Of a stretch of DNA of 64,000 bases, positions 18,084 through 26,933 are shown one piece after another. Location: assembly GCF_900172215.1 (NCBI RefSeq), contig NZ_FWFP01000001.1, positions 124,001-188,000 on the forward strand, written 5' to 3'. The first letter of the stretch is position 1. Every line of letters starts with the position of its first letter. The notes below the pieces were generated by a model, which ran no database searches, was not told where the DNA came from, and worked only from the letters and a program-made list of their open reading frames with translations. The translations under genes and the position numbers were made by a program. The stretch is from Ruegeria meonggei (GTDB lineage: Bacteria; Pseudomonadota; Alphaproteobacteria; Rhodobacterales; Rhodobacteraceae).

Positions 18084-18656
18084 ATGAGCAGTTCCACTTT
18101 ACCCCGACTGAACCGTCGCGGCTTTGCTTTTGGCATGGCCGGGCTGACCCTGACCGCCGCGTGCGGCAACGGCGTCGGCAACTCAAACGCAGCTACCATC
18201 GACGCCCGCGTCGACGCCACGCTGACCGAAATGTACGCGAGCTATCCCAACACCGTTGAGATCGCCAACAAAGCCACCGGCATGCTTGTTATGCCGCTGA
18301 TCACCGAGGCGGGCTTTATCTTTGGCGGGGCCTACGGCACAGGCGCGCTGCGCATTCAGGGCGCAACTGTCGATTACTACTCGGCCGTGTCGGGCAGTGC
18401 CGGCTTGCAGATCGGCGCGCAGCAATATGCTCATGTCCTGTTTTTCATGACACAGGATGCGCTGAACGATTTCCGCCGCTCCAGTGGTTGGACCGCCGGG
18501 GCCGATATCGGATACGTCGTCGACGCAACCGGTGACAATCTGTCGACCGACACCACCACTCTGCGCTCGCCGGTGCTGGCCGCAGTCTTTGGTCAGGCTG
18601 GCCTGAAATTCGGTGCAACGGTCGAAGGTACCAAATACACGCGGATCATTCCCTAA
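18084..18656 (+). CDS. SYLF (Ysc84-type) domain lipoprotein, possible Tat signal
   Basis: 190 residues from the ATG at 18084. The N-terminus carries a twin-arginine-like motif (LNRRGFAFG) followed by a hydrophobic stretch and a cysteine in a lipobox-like context (LTAAC, near residue 28). Export and lipid anchoring are therefore likely, possibly by Tat. The rest is a SYLF/Ysc84 lipid-binding domain (ATGMLVMPLITEAGFIFGG; GLQIGAQQYAHVLFFMTQ). Such proteins are linked to membrane lipid binding in a few cases only; the role here is unknown. A strong terminator follows. Confidence 0.85.
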   Translation: MSSSTLPRLNRRGFAFGMAGLTLTAACGNGVGNSNAATIDARVDATLTEMYASYPNTVEIANKATGMLVMPLITEAGFIFGGAYGTGALRIQGATVDYYSAVSGSAGLQIGAQQYAHVLFFMTQDALNDFRRSSGWTAGADIGYVVDATGDNLSTDTTTLRSPVLAAVFGQAGLKFGATVEGTKYTRIIP

Positions 18657-18680
18657 TACAGAACGACCCCCCTGTTGCGG

Positions 18681-18720
18681 CCCCGCCATCAGCCCCTGCT
18701 GTGGCGGGGTTTCGCGTTTA
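18681..18720 (+). terminator. Intrinsic terminator after the SYLF lipoprotein gene
   Basis: An 8-bp stem (CCCCGCCA at 18681-18688, TGGCGGGG at 18702-18709) is followed by TTTCGCGTTT. Confidence 0.75.
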
Positions 18721-18824
18721 TAGCGCTGAAAACACGGATATTCCCGGGCTGTTCCTCTTTCGGTCGGCACAGCCATCCTTTACTCTCGCCGCAACCGGAA
18801 TTTGATCAGGATAGTGGGCTGTAA

Positions 18825-21287
18825 ATGGGATTCGTATTTCGCTGGCTGGTGCGTATCACCTCGGGCCTGATCCTGCTGACGCTGGCCGCCGTCGCACTGG
18901 TGTATTTTCTGGCCAGCCAATCCCTGCCCGATTACGATCAGACAGTCGAAGTAAACGGTCTGAGTGCCCCGGTTGAGATCATTCGCGACACTGCAAATGT
19001 GCCCCACATTCTTGCCGGCAACGATCCCGATGTATTTTTTGGACTGGGTTATGCTCATGCGCAGGATCGCCTGTGGCAGATGACCATGATGCGCCGCACC
19101 GCGCAGGGTCGGCTGTCCGAAGTGTTCGGGGCGCGCACGGTTTCTATCGACAAGCTGCTGCGACGGTTGGATCTGTACGGTCTGGCCCACCGCTCGGTCG
19201 AGGAGCAGGACGACTACACCAAGGCAGCACTGCGCGCCTATTCCGCAGGGGTGAACGCCCGCCTGGATGAGATCAACGAAGCCGCTTTGGGTCGTGGCGC
19301 CCCCGAGATGTTCCTGTTCAACGCGCCTGTATCCCCCTGGCAGCCCGGTGACAGTATCGCAGTGATCAAGCTTATGAGTCTGCAATTGTCCGGCCACTTG
19401 CAGGACGAAGTGCTGCGCGCCCGAACCTCGCTGATGCTGAACAACCCCGCGAGGCTGGTAGACATCCTGCCCGATGTGCCCGGCCCAGGTATTACAGCCT
19501 TGCCGGAATATGCGGCGCTGTTTCCCAACGTGCCCCGCTATGCGCGCGGCACACCGATGCCCGACACGCCCTTGTCGCCCGTCTCGAAACGCGGGTTGGC
19601 TGGTGCCTCAAACGCGTGGACAGCTGCACCATCGCGTTCGGCCAGCGGGGGGACACTGCTGGCTAATGACCCGCATCTGGGTTTCACCGCGCCCGGCGTC
19701 TGGTACCTGGCCCGGCTGGAACTGTCCAAAGGCGGTGTGATCGGCGCAACCATCCCTGGCATTCCCGCCGTCATGACCGGACGCAGCGACCGGTTGGGGT
19801 GGGGCCTGACATCCTCATATCTGGATGATCAGGACATCCATATTGAACGGCTGAACCCAGACAATTCCGAAGAGTACCTGACCCCGGACGGGTTCAAACG
19901 GTTCCGCACTCGCCCATCAATCATCGAGATCAAGGACGAGGCCCCGATCACCCTGACCCTGCGCTGGACGGAAAATGGTCCCGTCCTGCCCGGCAGCCGC
20001 TATGATCTGGATACAATTACCCCGCCCGGCCATGTAGCGTCGCTGTCTTGGACTGCACTCAGCGCACGAGACACCTCGATGACGGCCTCAATGGCGCTGA
20101 TGAATGCCGACAATGTTGAGCAAGCCATTGATGTGGCAGAACTGTTTACCGCCCCCTCGCAGAACCTGTCTTTGGTCGACAAGACCGCCATCGGCATGAA
20201 GCTGATAGGCGCTATGCCTAAGCGAGATCTGCGCAATCAAAGCCGGGGCCGCATCCCGACCCCCGGTTGGCTGGCGGAAAACATGTGGCAAGGACGCCTA
20301 CCCTATGCCGACAACCCGGAATTCGTGGCTCCTGTTGGTGGTATTCTGGGCAACACAAACAACAAGATCATCGACCGGCCCTTCCCTGAACATGTCTCGT
20401 ATGAATGGGGCGACACGCAGCGCATCCATCGCTGGGAACGCCTGATGCAATCGCGCGAGGTTCACACCCGCGACAGCTTTATCGAAGCGCAGCTCGACAC
20501 GGTCAGCTTTACCGCCCGCTCGCTGTTGCCGCTGATCGGTGCGGACCTGTGGTTTACTGGCGCATCCGCCCCCGAAGGCACACCAGATCGCCAGCGCCGG
20601 ATCGCCTTGTCCCTTCTGGCAGAATGGAACGGGGAAATGAACGAACACCTGCCCGAGCCCCTGATCTATGCCGCGTGGCTACGGGCGCTGCAAGCCCGGC
20701 TGATTTCGGACGAGCTGGGCCCGCTGGCCGCCGAATACAATCATGTTGAGCCGCTGTTCATCGAACGGGTTTATCGCGATATCGACGGCGCATCAGTCTG
20801 GTGTGATGTCCGTCAAAGCGCCCCGACCGAGACCTGCACGGATATGGCACGACTGGCGCTGGATGACGCGCTGATCTGGATCTCGGAAAACTATGGCGGC
20901 GCGCTTCAATCTCTGCGCTGGGGCGATGCACATCAGGCCACTCATGACCACCCGGTTCTTGGCAAGGTCCCGGTGCTGCGGTTTTTTGTGAACATCCGTC
21001 AATCGACAAGCGGCGGTGACAATACGCTTTTGCGCGGGCGCACCTCTGGCGAAGGGCCTGACCCATTCCAGAACGTGCACGGCGCAGGCTATCGCGGGGT
21101 CTATGACTTTGCCGATCCGGACAGTTCAGTGTTTATCACCGCAACTGGTCAATCCGGCCATTTCCTGTCGCGCTACTATGACGATCAGGCCCAACTGTGG
21201 CGGCGGGGCGAATATATCCCAATGTCGCTGGATCTGGACCTCGCCCGGGCCGCCGCTGTAGGCGTGACAAACCTGATACCGCGCTGA
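18825..21287 (+). CDS. Penicillin acylase family protein (Ntn hydrolase), membrane-anchored
   Basis: 820 residues. An uncleaved-looking N-terminal hydrophobic helix (about residues 10-32) suggests periplasmic anchoring. The small-subunit region carries ILAGNDPDVFFGLGYAHAQDRLWQM. The autoprocessing site GAS-NAW places the nucleophile Ser at residue 262 (codon at 19608), followed by GGTLLANDPHLGF, as in penicillin G acylases, cephalosporin acylases and N-acylhomoserine-lactone acylases. It is expected to cleave itself into two subunits. The substrate is uncertain; quorum-signal breakdown is possible but not shown. Single-gene unit. Confidence 0.92.
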   Translation: MGFVFRWLVRITSGLILLTLAAVALVYFLASQSLPDYDQTVEVNGLSAPVEIIRDTANVPHILAGNDPDVFFGLGYAHAQDRLWQMTMMRRTAQGRLSEVFGARTVSIDKLLRRLDLYGLAHRSVEEQDDYTKAALRAYSAGVNARLDEINEAALGRGAPEMFLFNAPVSPWQPGDSIAVIKLMSLQLSGHLQDEVLRARTSLMLNNPARLVDILPDVPGPGITALPEYAALFPNVPRYARGTPMPDTPLSPVSKRGLAGASNAWTAAPSRSASGGTLLANDPHLGFTAPGVWYLARLELSKGGVIGATIPGIPAVMTGRSDRLGWGLTSSYLDDQDIHIERLNPDNSEEYLTPDGFKRFRTRPSIIEIKDEAPITLTLRWTENGPVLPGSRYDLDTITPPGHVASLSWTALSARDTSMTASMALMNADNVEQAIDVAELFTAPSQNLSLVDKTAIGMKLIGAMPKRDLRNQSRGRIPTPGWLAENMWQGRLPYADNPEFVAPVGGILGNTNNKIIDRPFPEHVSYEWGDTQRIHRWERLMQSREVHTRDSFIEAQLDTVSFTARSLLPLIGADLWFTGASAPEGTPDRQRRIALSLLAEWNGEMNEHLPEPLIYAAWLRALQARLISDELGPLAAEYNHVEPLFIERVYRDIDGASVWCDVRQSAPTETCTDMARLALDDALIWISENYGGALQSLRWGDAHQATHDHPVLGKVPVLRFFVNIRQSTSGGDNTLLRGRTSGEGPDPFQNVHGAGYRGVYDFADPDSSVFITATGQSGHFLSRYYDDQAQLWRRGEYIPMSLDLDLARAAAVGVTNLIPR

Positions 21288-21395
21288 TTTCCCCAGTTTC
21301 GGCAATACCTTGCCCCCGCGAAATGGGCACCGTGGACCTTGGAGGTCGTTTTCGCATACGATCTGTAGGTCGACATATCGCGACCGGGGGCACAA

Positions 21396-21791
21396 ATGGC
21401 GAGTTTACGGGATAGGCTGAACAATCTGGCGCGCGACTACGCAATCGCTTGGAGCTCGGGCGACGCAGACGCGGTCGCCAGCTTTTTTGCACCGGACGGA
21501 CAAATCATTATCAACCGCGGTGAGCCGACGGTTGGGCGCGCTGCGGTGGCCGAAATGGCGCGCGGATACTATGCCGATTTCCCCGATCTTGAAGTTAGGT
21601 GCGATATGTTACGTTGGGCCGGGCCCCACGCCATCTTTGTGTGGACCCGGGAAGGCCATCATGCCAAAACCGGCAACCATGTCGTCACCCGGGGTTGGGA
21701 AGAATGGGAGATGACAGAAGATCACAAGGTCCAGTCCTCGCTAGGCTGGTTTGATGCCGAGGACTATCAACGGCAGATCGCCGGAATATAG
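21396..21791 (+). CDS. SnoaL-like / NTF2-fold protein
   Basis: 131 residues. The pattern YAIAWSSGDADAVASFFAPDG, then the mid segment GRAAVAEMARGYYADFPDLEV and the C-terminal strand RGWEEWEMTEDHKV fit the SnoaL-like alpha+beta barrel (NTF2 fold). Members are small-ligand isomerases, hydrolases or binding proteins, so a specific reaction cannot be given. Its stop lies three bases from the stop of the convergent hflX gene. Confidence 0.8.
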   Translation: MASLRDRLNNLARDYAIAWSSGDADAVASFFAPDGQIIINRGEPTVGRAAVAEMARGYYADFPDLEVRCDMLRWAGPHAIFVWTREGHHAKTGNHVVTRGWEEWEMTEDHKVQSSLGWFDAEDYQRQIAGI

Positions 21792-21794
21792 CGG

Positions 21795-23069
21795 CTAAAG
21801 CGCTGAAAACTGCGCCGCTTGCCTATCGGTCCAAAGGACGGTGATCTCAAAGCCGTCTTCGGTCTGCTGTTCTGATCGCACAACATCCTGTCGGAATAAC
21901 CACGCGCGTTTGTCACCTTCGGCAAAACCCAGAATCAACGTGATCTCGTGCCGAACGCCTTGCATCTTGGTCGCGATCTCGGCCAGCAAAGGTGGGATAC
22001 CTTCGCCCGTCACCGCAGAGATAGCGAAAATGGACGCATCCCGATCTGCCCGGGCCAGCGTGGCTTCACGATCCTCGGCGCTGAGCAAGTCAATTTTGTT
22101 CCAGACTTCAAGCCGCGGACGTTCATCATCCACCCCCAGCGAGGTCAGGATCGTTTCGACGTCCTGCGCCTGCGCTTCGGAATCCTTGTGGCTGATGTCG
22201 CGCACATGCACAACGATATCCGCGCCCAGAACCTCTTCGAGCGTGGCACGGAATGCGGCCACCAATTCGGTTGGCAGGTTCGAGATAAAGCCCACCGTAT
22301 CCGACAAGATCACTTCGGGACCATCCGGTAGCTCGACCCGGCGCATGGTCGGGTCCAGCGTGGCGAACAGCATGTCCTTGGCCATCACTTCGGCCCCGGT
22401 CAGGCGGTTGAACAACGTGGACTTGCCCGCGTTGGTATAGCCCACCAGCGCAACAATCGGGTACGGCACCTTGGCTCGCGCGGCGCGGTGCAGCGTCCGG
22501 GTCTTGATCACCTTCTGCAACTGACGGCGCAGCCGCACCAACTGGTCATCGATGGCGCGCCGGTCGGCCTCGATCTGGGTTTCACCCGGACCGCCGACAA
22601 ACCCCAACCCGCCCCGCTGACGCTCCAAGTGCGTCCAGGCTCGGACCAAACGTGTGCGCTGATAGCTGAGCGCGGCCATCTCGACCTGCAACACACCTTC
22701 GCGGGTGCGCGCGCGGTCGCTGAAGATTTCGAGGATCAGCCCGGTCCGGTCGAGAATCTTGACCTTCCAGGCCTTTTCAAGATTGCGTTGTTGGACCGGC
22801 GTTACGGGGCCATCGATTAGGACCAGTTCAATTTCGCTGTCGTGAAGGCGCTCTCCCAGTTCTTCGATCTTGCCGCTGCCGAACAGCAAACCTGGCTGCG
22901 CCCGTGGCAGGCGTACAATTTCAGAGCCGATCACATCCAGATCGGGCAACGCGACGGCCAGTGCCACCGCCTCTTCCAGCGCTGGTTCGGGGACACGGCG
23001 CTGTTCATCTGATTTGATTTCCGGATGCAGCACCCAAGCCCGGGTGCGCGTCCTGTCGTGTTCCATCAA
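21795..23069 (-). CDS. hflX: GTPase HflX
   Basis: 424 residues. A ribosome-associated GTPase that splits 70S and 50S particles under stress. Seen: the N-terminal HflX domain (FGSGKIEEL), the glycine-rich linker [16 protein letters not shown], the G1 motif [13 protein letters not shown]3 SDTVGFI and G4 NKIDLL. It overlaps hfq by four bases (ATGA), the classic hfq-hflX arrangement, so translation is coupled. Confidence 0.97.
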   Translation of the reverse strand: MMEHDRTRTRAWVLHPEIKSDEQRRVPEPALEEAVALAVALPDLDVIGSEIVRLPRAQPGLLFGSGKIEELGERLHDSEIELVLIDGPVTPVQQRNLEKAWKVKILDRTGLILEIFSDRARTREGVLQVEMAALSYQRTRLVRAWTHLERQRGGLGFVGGPGETQIEADRRAIDDQLVRLRRQLQKVIKTRTLHRAARAKVPYPIVALVGYTNAGKSTLFNRLTGAEVMAKDMLFATLDPTMRRVELPDGPEVILSDTVGFISNLPTELVAAFRATLEEVLGADIVVHVRDISHKDSEAQAQDVETILTSLGVDDERPRLEVWNKIDLLSAEDREATLARADRDASIFAISAVTGEGIPPLLAEIATKMQGVRHEITLILGFAEGDKRAWLFRQDVVRSEQQTEDGFEITVLWTDRQAAQFSAL

Positions 23070-23305
23070 GAGGCGTCTTCGCCCTCATACAAGCTGATCG
23101 GTTGCGACGGCATGATGGTCGAAATCGCGTGCTTGTAGACCAGCTGCGACTGTCCGTCGCGGCGCAACAATACGCAGAAATTGTCGAACCAGGTAATTAC
23201 ACCTTGCAATTTCACACCGTTGATCAGGAATATCGTGACCGGGACTTTTGCTTTTCTTACATTATTCAGGAACGCGTCCTGCAGATTCTGTCTGTCCGAA
23301 GCCAT
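23066..23305 (-). CDS. hfq: RNA chaperone Hfq
   Basis: 79 residues. A hexameric Sm-like protein that pairs small RNAs with mRNAs. Seen: the Sm1 motif ([25 protein letters not shown]) and the Sm2 signature YKHAIST, with the short C-terminus typical of alphaproteobacteria. The ribosome-binding site is weak and AT-rich (before the ATG at 23305). A gap of 126 bases separates it from trkH upstream, enough for an own promoter. It is coupled to hflX. Confidence 0.97.
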   Translation of the reverse strand: MASDRQNLQDAFLNNVRKAKVPVTIFLINGVKLQGVITWFDNFCVLLRRDGQSQLVYKHAISTIMPSQPISLYEGEDAS

Positions 23306-23431
23306 ATTTTTATAATCTCGCCATTGTTCTTGCTACGCGCTGCGGACCAACGCGCTCCCTCCGGCGGAGTATGGAGTGGAGTTAACCGAGTTTCCAGATT
23401 AAAAATCAGTCATTAACGCCGGTGTTGATTC

Positions 23432-24970
23432 TTAGTCTCGCCAGAGAGTTGGCGTGATCAGGGCAATGATCGCCAGTGTTTCCAGCCGACCGATCACCAT
23501 TGCGGCGCACATGGTCAGCTTGGCACCTGCCGACAAATCAACCAGCCGGATCGGAACATCGGTCGCCAATTCGATCAGCGGACCCGTCGTACTGAGCGCG
23601 GCCACGCTGAGGACCATGGCCTGTTCGAACCCTGCCCCCATGGCGGCCAATAGCAGGTTGAACATGGCCGCAGTCAGCGCAAACATCATCAAAAAGATCC
23701 ACGCGATAAAGGCTCCATCGCTTTGGATACGCCGATTGCCGCCGCCCACGCCACTGACAGAGGACGGATAGATCAGGCGATCGATCTCGCGCGCGCCGTT
23801 CAGATACAGCGCGAACACACGCAGCAGTTTGACCCCGCCCGCCGTTGTGGCGACACCACCACCGATCAGAGCCAACCCCATCAGGATCAGGCCAGGAGTA
23901 CCCAGCCCCGACAATTGCTGCGCGTCGTTCCAGTTGGCACTTTCGAACCCGGCCGTTGTCAGGAAGGACAGCACCGTAAAGACCATGCCCCAAACCACGC
24001 TCAGGGCCTGAAACGGTTCCAACTGCGCGCCAATTTCTTGCATCCCGGCCATCACCCGAAAGAACAACAGCGCAGCAACCGCGACAACAATCATCAGGCC
24101 GATCCGAAACTCCGGGTCCTTGTCTAGCCGGGAATACCCTGTTGTGGCCGTGTCCGTCGAAAACGTCAGGCGGGACAAGGCGAAGAACAGAAACAGAAAC
24201 AGAATAGCCTCACCTGTGATTCCGGCCTGTGCGCCCTCCAGCCCACCAACCGGAGATATCCCCGAGGTCGCCATGGTCGACATTGCATGGCAAATGGCAG
24301 TCAGCCCCTGTTCCCCCGCGATCAGCAGTAACAGCCAGATCACAGCTGTGAGGCCTGCATAAACCGGTGTCAGCGTCCGCGTTACCCGGATCAGACGCCC
24401 CCGTGGATCGACCTTTTCACTTTGAGCCACACCCGAGACAGGGCGGCCGGGCTGTCCGCGCGCCGTCACCTCGAACCCGCCCAGCGATAGCGGGGCCAGA
24501 ATAGCGGCCGCAGATATCCACATCAGCAAACCGCCCATCCACCCCACCAGCGCGCGCCACAAATGCAGCGGCGCTGTCAGGCGGTCGGGGTCAGGGAACA
24601 GGTCAGCCCCCGTGGTTGTCAGCGCGCTGACCATGTCGAAATAGGCATTCAGAAAGGTCGTATTCCCAAGCGCATCATGCAGCGGAATCGCTAAAAACAA
24701 AGGCAAAACCGTAAAGCAGCCCAGCAAAACCGCCAACTGGCCCAACGTCCCCCGTCGTGGCACCCGGTTTGACGAGGCCAGCGCAACAATCGCCACCACA
24801 AACAACCCCAGTAACCCCGAATAGAAGAACGACCGCGAAACGTCGTGATCATCCAGCGCCAAAGCATAGATCGCCGGCACCCACATTGAAAATGCGAACA
24901 CACCCCAGATCAACAGAAACAGCGGCAATCGCCGCACCAGTCCGATCCGTTGTGTTCTAGCCCGTGCCAT
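23432..24970 (-). CDS. trkH: TrkH family potassium uptake protein
   Basis: 512 residues with about ten or more membrane helices. This is the K+-translocating inner-membrane subunit of the Trk system. Selectivity-filter-like loops are seen, e.g. TTTGADLFPDPDRL in the first pore region, MSTMATSGISPVGG in the second, and FLTTAGFESANW in the third. Start and stop overlap trkA by one base (TGATG), so the channel and its gating partner are translationally coupled. Confidence 0.95.
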   Translation of the reverse strand: MARARTQRIGLVRRLPLFLLIWGVFAFSMWVPAIYALALDDHDVSRSFFYSGLLGLFVVAIVALASSNRVPRRGTLGQLAVLLGCFTVLPLFLAIPLHDALGNTTFLNAYFDMVSALTTTGADLFPDPDRLTAPLHLWRALVGWMGGLLMWISAAAILAPLSLGGFEVTARGQPGRPVSGVAQSEKVDPRGRLIRVTRTLTPVYAGLTAVIWLLLLIAGEQGLTAICHAMSTMATSGISPVGGLEGAQAGITGEAILFLFLFFALSRLTFSTDTATTGYSRLDKDPEFRIGLMIVVAVAALLFFRVMAGMQEIGAQLEPFQALSVVWGMVFTVLSFLTTAGFESANWNDAQQLSGLGTPGLILMGLALIGGGVATTAGGVKLLRVFALYLNGAREIDRLIYPSSVSGVGGGNRRIQSDGAFIAWIFLMMFALTAAMFNLLLAAMGAGFEQAMVLSVAALSTTGPLIELATDVPIRLVDLSAGAKLTMCAAMVIGRLETLAIIALITPTLWRD

Positions 24971-26346
24971 CAGAAGAAATCGATCGAAACCTGCATTAAC
25001 CGTTCGACCTCGGGTACGTCCTTGGCCATGGCAAAGATTGCAACAACGTCCTTTTCTTCGATCCTTAAACTGCCAGTTGGACGCAGCAGCTCATCGCCTT
25101 TGCGTACCGCACCGACCAGAACACCTTCGGGAAAATCAATGTCGCGCAGCCTTTGTCCGGCCATGGGTGAGGTAGAGAGCACCTCGGCCTCGATCACCTC
25201 GGCTTCGGCATCCCCGATAGAATAAACCTGCCGCACGCGACCGTGCCGAATGTGGCGCAGGATCGAGCTGACCGTGGTGGCGCGCGGGTTGATATAAGCG
25301 TCGATACCAAGCGGCCCCATCAGCGCCACCATGCTGGGGTCATTGATCAGTGCAATCGCCAGCGCACAGCCTTCGGCCTTGGCGCGCACGGCAGCCAGCA
25401 TATTGGCGCGGTCATCGTCGGTCACGGCAAGCATCGCATCCGCACGATCAATCCCGGCTTCGCGTAGCAACGCCGCATCCAGACCGTCGCCGTTCAAAAC
25501 AATCGTCCGCTCCAGTGCTTCAGCTGCCAGCTCGGCGCAGTGGCGGTCCCGTTCGATGATCTTGGCACGCACCCGGCTTTCGCTTTCTTCCAGCGTGCGC
25601 GCAACCTCAAGCCCGACATTGCCGCCGCCCACAATCACCACGCGGTCTTGTTTCTTTTGAGTCTTGCCAAAGACCTCCATCGTACGAGCGACGTCTTTGA
25701 CATTGGTAAAGACATAGCATTCATCGCCGACAAACAGCTGGTCCTCGGATTCAGGCGCAAACAAGCTGCCCTCACGCCGGACCCCAACGACGATAGAGCT
25801 GAGCGTAGAAAACAGGTCCGTCAATTGCCGCAAAGGCGTGTTGACGATGGGGCAGTCCTCATCGATCCGAATGCCCAAAAGCTGTGCTTTGCCATCCATG
25901 AAAAGCTCAGTGTCAAAGGCGGATGGCGCGGACAGGCGACGCATTGCGGCGGCGGCCACTTCGCGTTCGGGGCTGATCACCACGTCGATAGGCAAGTGAT
26001 CGCGGCGATACAGGTCCGAGTGGATCGCCTCGAGGTAAGACTTGGACCGCAACCGCGCGATCTTGCGTTGAATGGAAAACACGGAATGCGCCATCTGACA
26101 GGTGACCATATTCACCTCGTCCGAATGGGTCGCGGCGATGATCATATCGGCATCTCGGGCCCCGGCGCGGTTCAGCACATCCGGATAGCTGGCAAAGCCT
26201 GCAATCCCCTGCACATCCAGCGTCTCGGTCGCGCGGCGCACCAGATCGGGGTTGTTGTCCACCACGGTGACGTCATTCAGTTCGCCCGAAAGGTGCCGTG
26301 CAATCTGCCAGCCAACCTGACCAGCACCGCAAATGATGACCTTCAT
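24970..26346 (-). CDS. trkA: Trk system potassium transporter, NAD-binding subunit TrkA
   Basis: 458 residues with two RCK repeats. Each begins with a Rossmann motif: ICGAGQVGWQIARHL at residues 4-18 and IVGGGNVGLEVARTL near 235. Each is followed by a TrkA-C ligand-binding module (e.g. VEAEVLSTSPMAGQRLRDID). It gates TrkH in response to nucleotide binding at the cytoplasmic face. It is coupled by a one-base overlap to trkH and divergent from a small lipoprotein gene. Confidence 0.96.
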   Translation of the reverse strand: MKVIICGAGQVGWQIARHLSGELNDVTVVDNNPDLVRRATETLDVQGIAGFASYPDVLNRAGARDADMIIAATHSDEVNMVTCQMAHSVFSIQRKIARLRSKSYLEAIHSDLYRRDHLPIDVVISPEREVAAAAMRRLSAPSAFDTELFMDGKAQLLGIRIDEDCPIVNTPLRQLTDLFSTLSSIVVGVRREGSLFAPESEDQLFVGDECYVFTNVKDVARTMEVFGKTQKKQDRVVIVGGGNVGLEVARTLEESESRVRAKIIERDRHCAELAAEALERTIVLNGDGLDAALLREAGIDRADAMLAVTDDDRANMLAAVRAKAEGCALAIALINDPSMVALMGPLGIDAYINPRATTVSSILRHIRHGRVRQVYSIGDAEAEVIEAEVLSTSPMAGQRLRDIDFPEGVLVGAVRKGDELLRPTGSLRIEEKDVVAIFAMAKDVPEVERLMQVSIDFF

Positions 26347-26442
26347 GTTTTTGGCCCTTCTGCCTGAAATCTTTGAATGACAGATGCCCCTATAGTGGTC
26401 AATTGAATTGTCATAGGCGCCCGGCTAAGGCAAGGTAAGCCC

Positions 26443-26922
26443 ATGAAAACAGTGCTTCGTCTGCTTATTCCGATACTTGTCCTGTCTTCGTGCGGACCGC
26501 TTTCGCTCTATTATCGCGAGGGTGAGAGCGTTTCGCGTATGCAAACGGAAACCACCAAATGTCAGGTTCAGGCGCTAAAGGATGTGCCGGTGGCCAATCA
26601 GGTCCGCCAAAGCCCTCCTACCTATTGGCCCGGTCGCACCTATTGCGACGGCCGAGGTCGGTGCTATCGCAACCCCGGCTGGTGGGAACCCGGGCGGGTC
26701 TACACCGTCGATGTCAACAAGGGGCTGCGCAATACGGTCGAGGCGCAATGCATGGCTGCCAAAGGCTTTCGCCCGGTCAGCCTGCCGCCTTGTCGGCAAG
26801 GTGTAAAGTCGCGTGTGCCCGCGGTTCGGACAAGTGTGTTTCCGCCGCTCAGCACGGAATCATGTTTTGTGAAATTTGACGACGGCTCGTTTCAGATCAT
26901 CACCCCCGGACAGGCCGGATAA
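26443..26922 (+). CDS. Small lipoprotein of unknown function
   Basis: 159 residues. A short signal peptide ends in a lipobox (LVLSSC, cysteine at residue 17), predicting a lipid-anchored periplasmic protein. The mature part is rich in cysteine, aromatic residues and glycine in the middle (YCDGRGRCYRNPGWW). Paired cysteines could form disulfides. No domain recognised. It ends 11 bases before the stop of the convergent ntrX. Confidence 0.75.
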   Translation: MKTVLRLLIPILVLSSCGPLSLYYREGESVSRMQTETTKCQVQALKDVPVANQVRQSPPTYWPGRTYCDGRGRCYRNPGWWEPGRVYTVDVNKGLRNTVEAQCMAAKGFRPVSLPPCRQGVKSRVPAVRTSVFPPLSTESCFVKFDDGSFQIITPGQAG

Positions 26923-26933
26923 CGACCGGCGGA

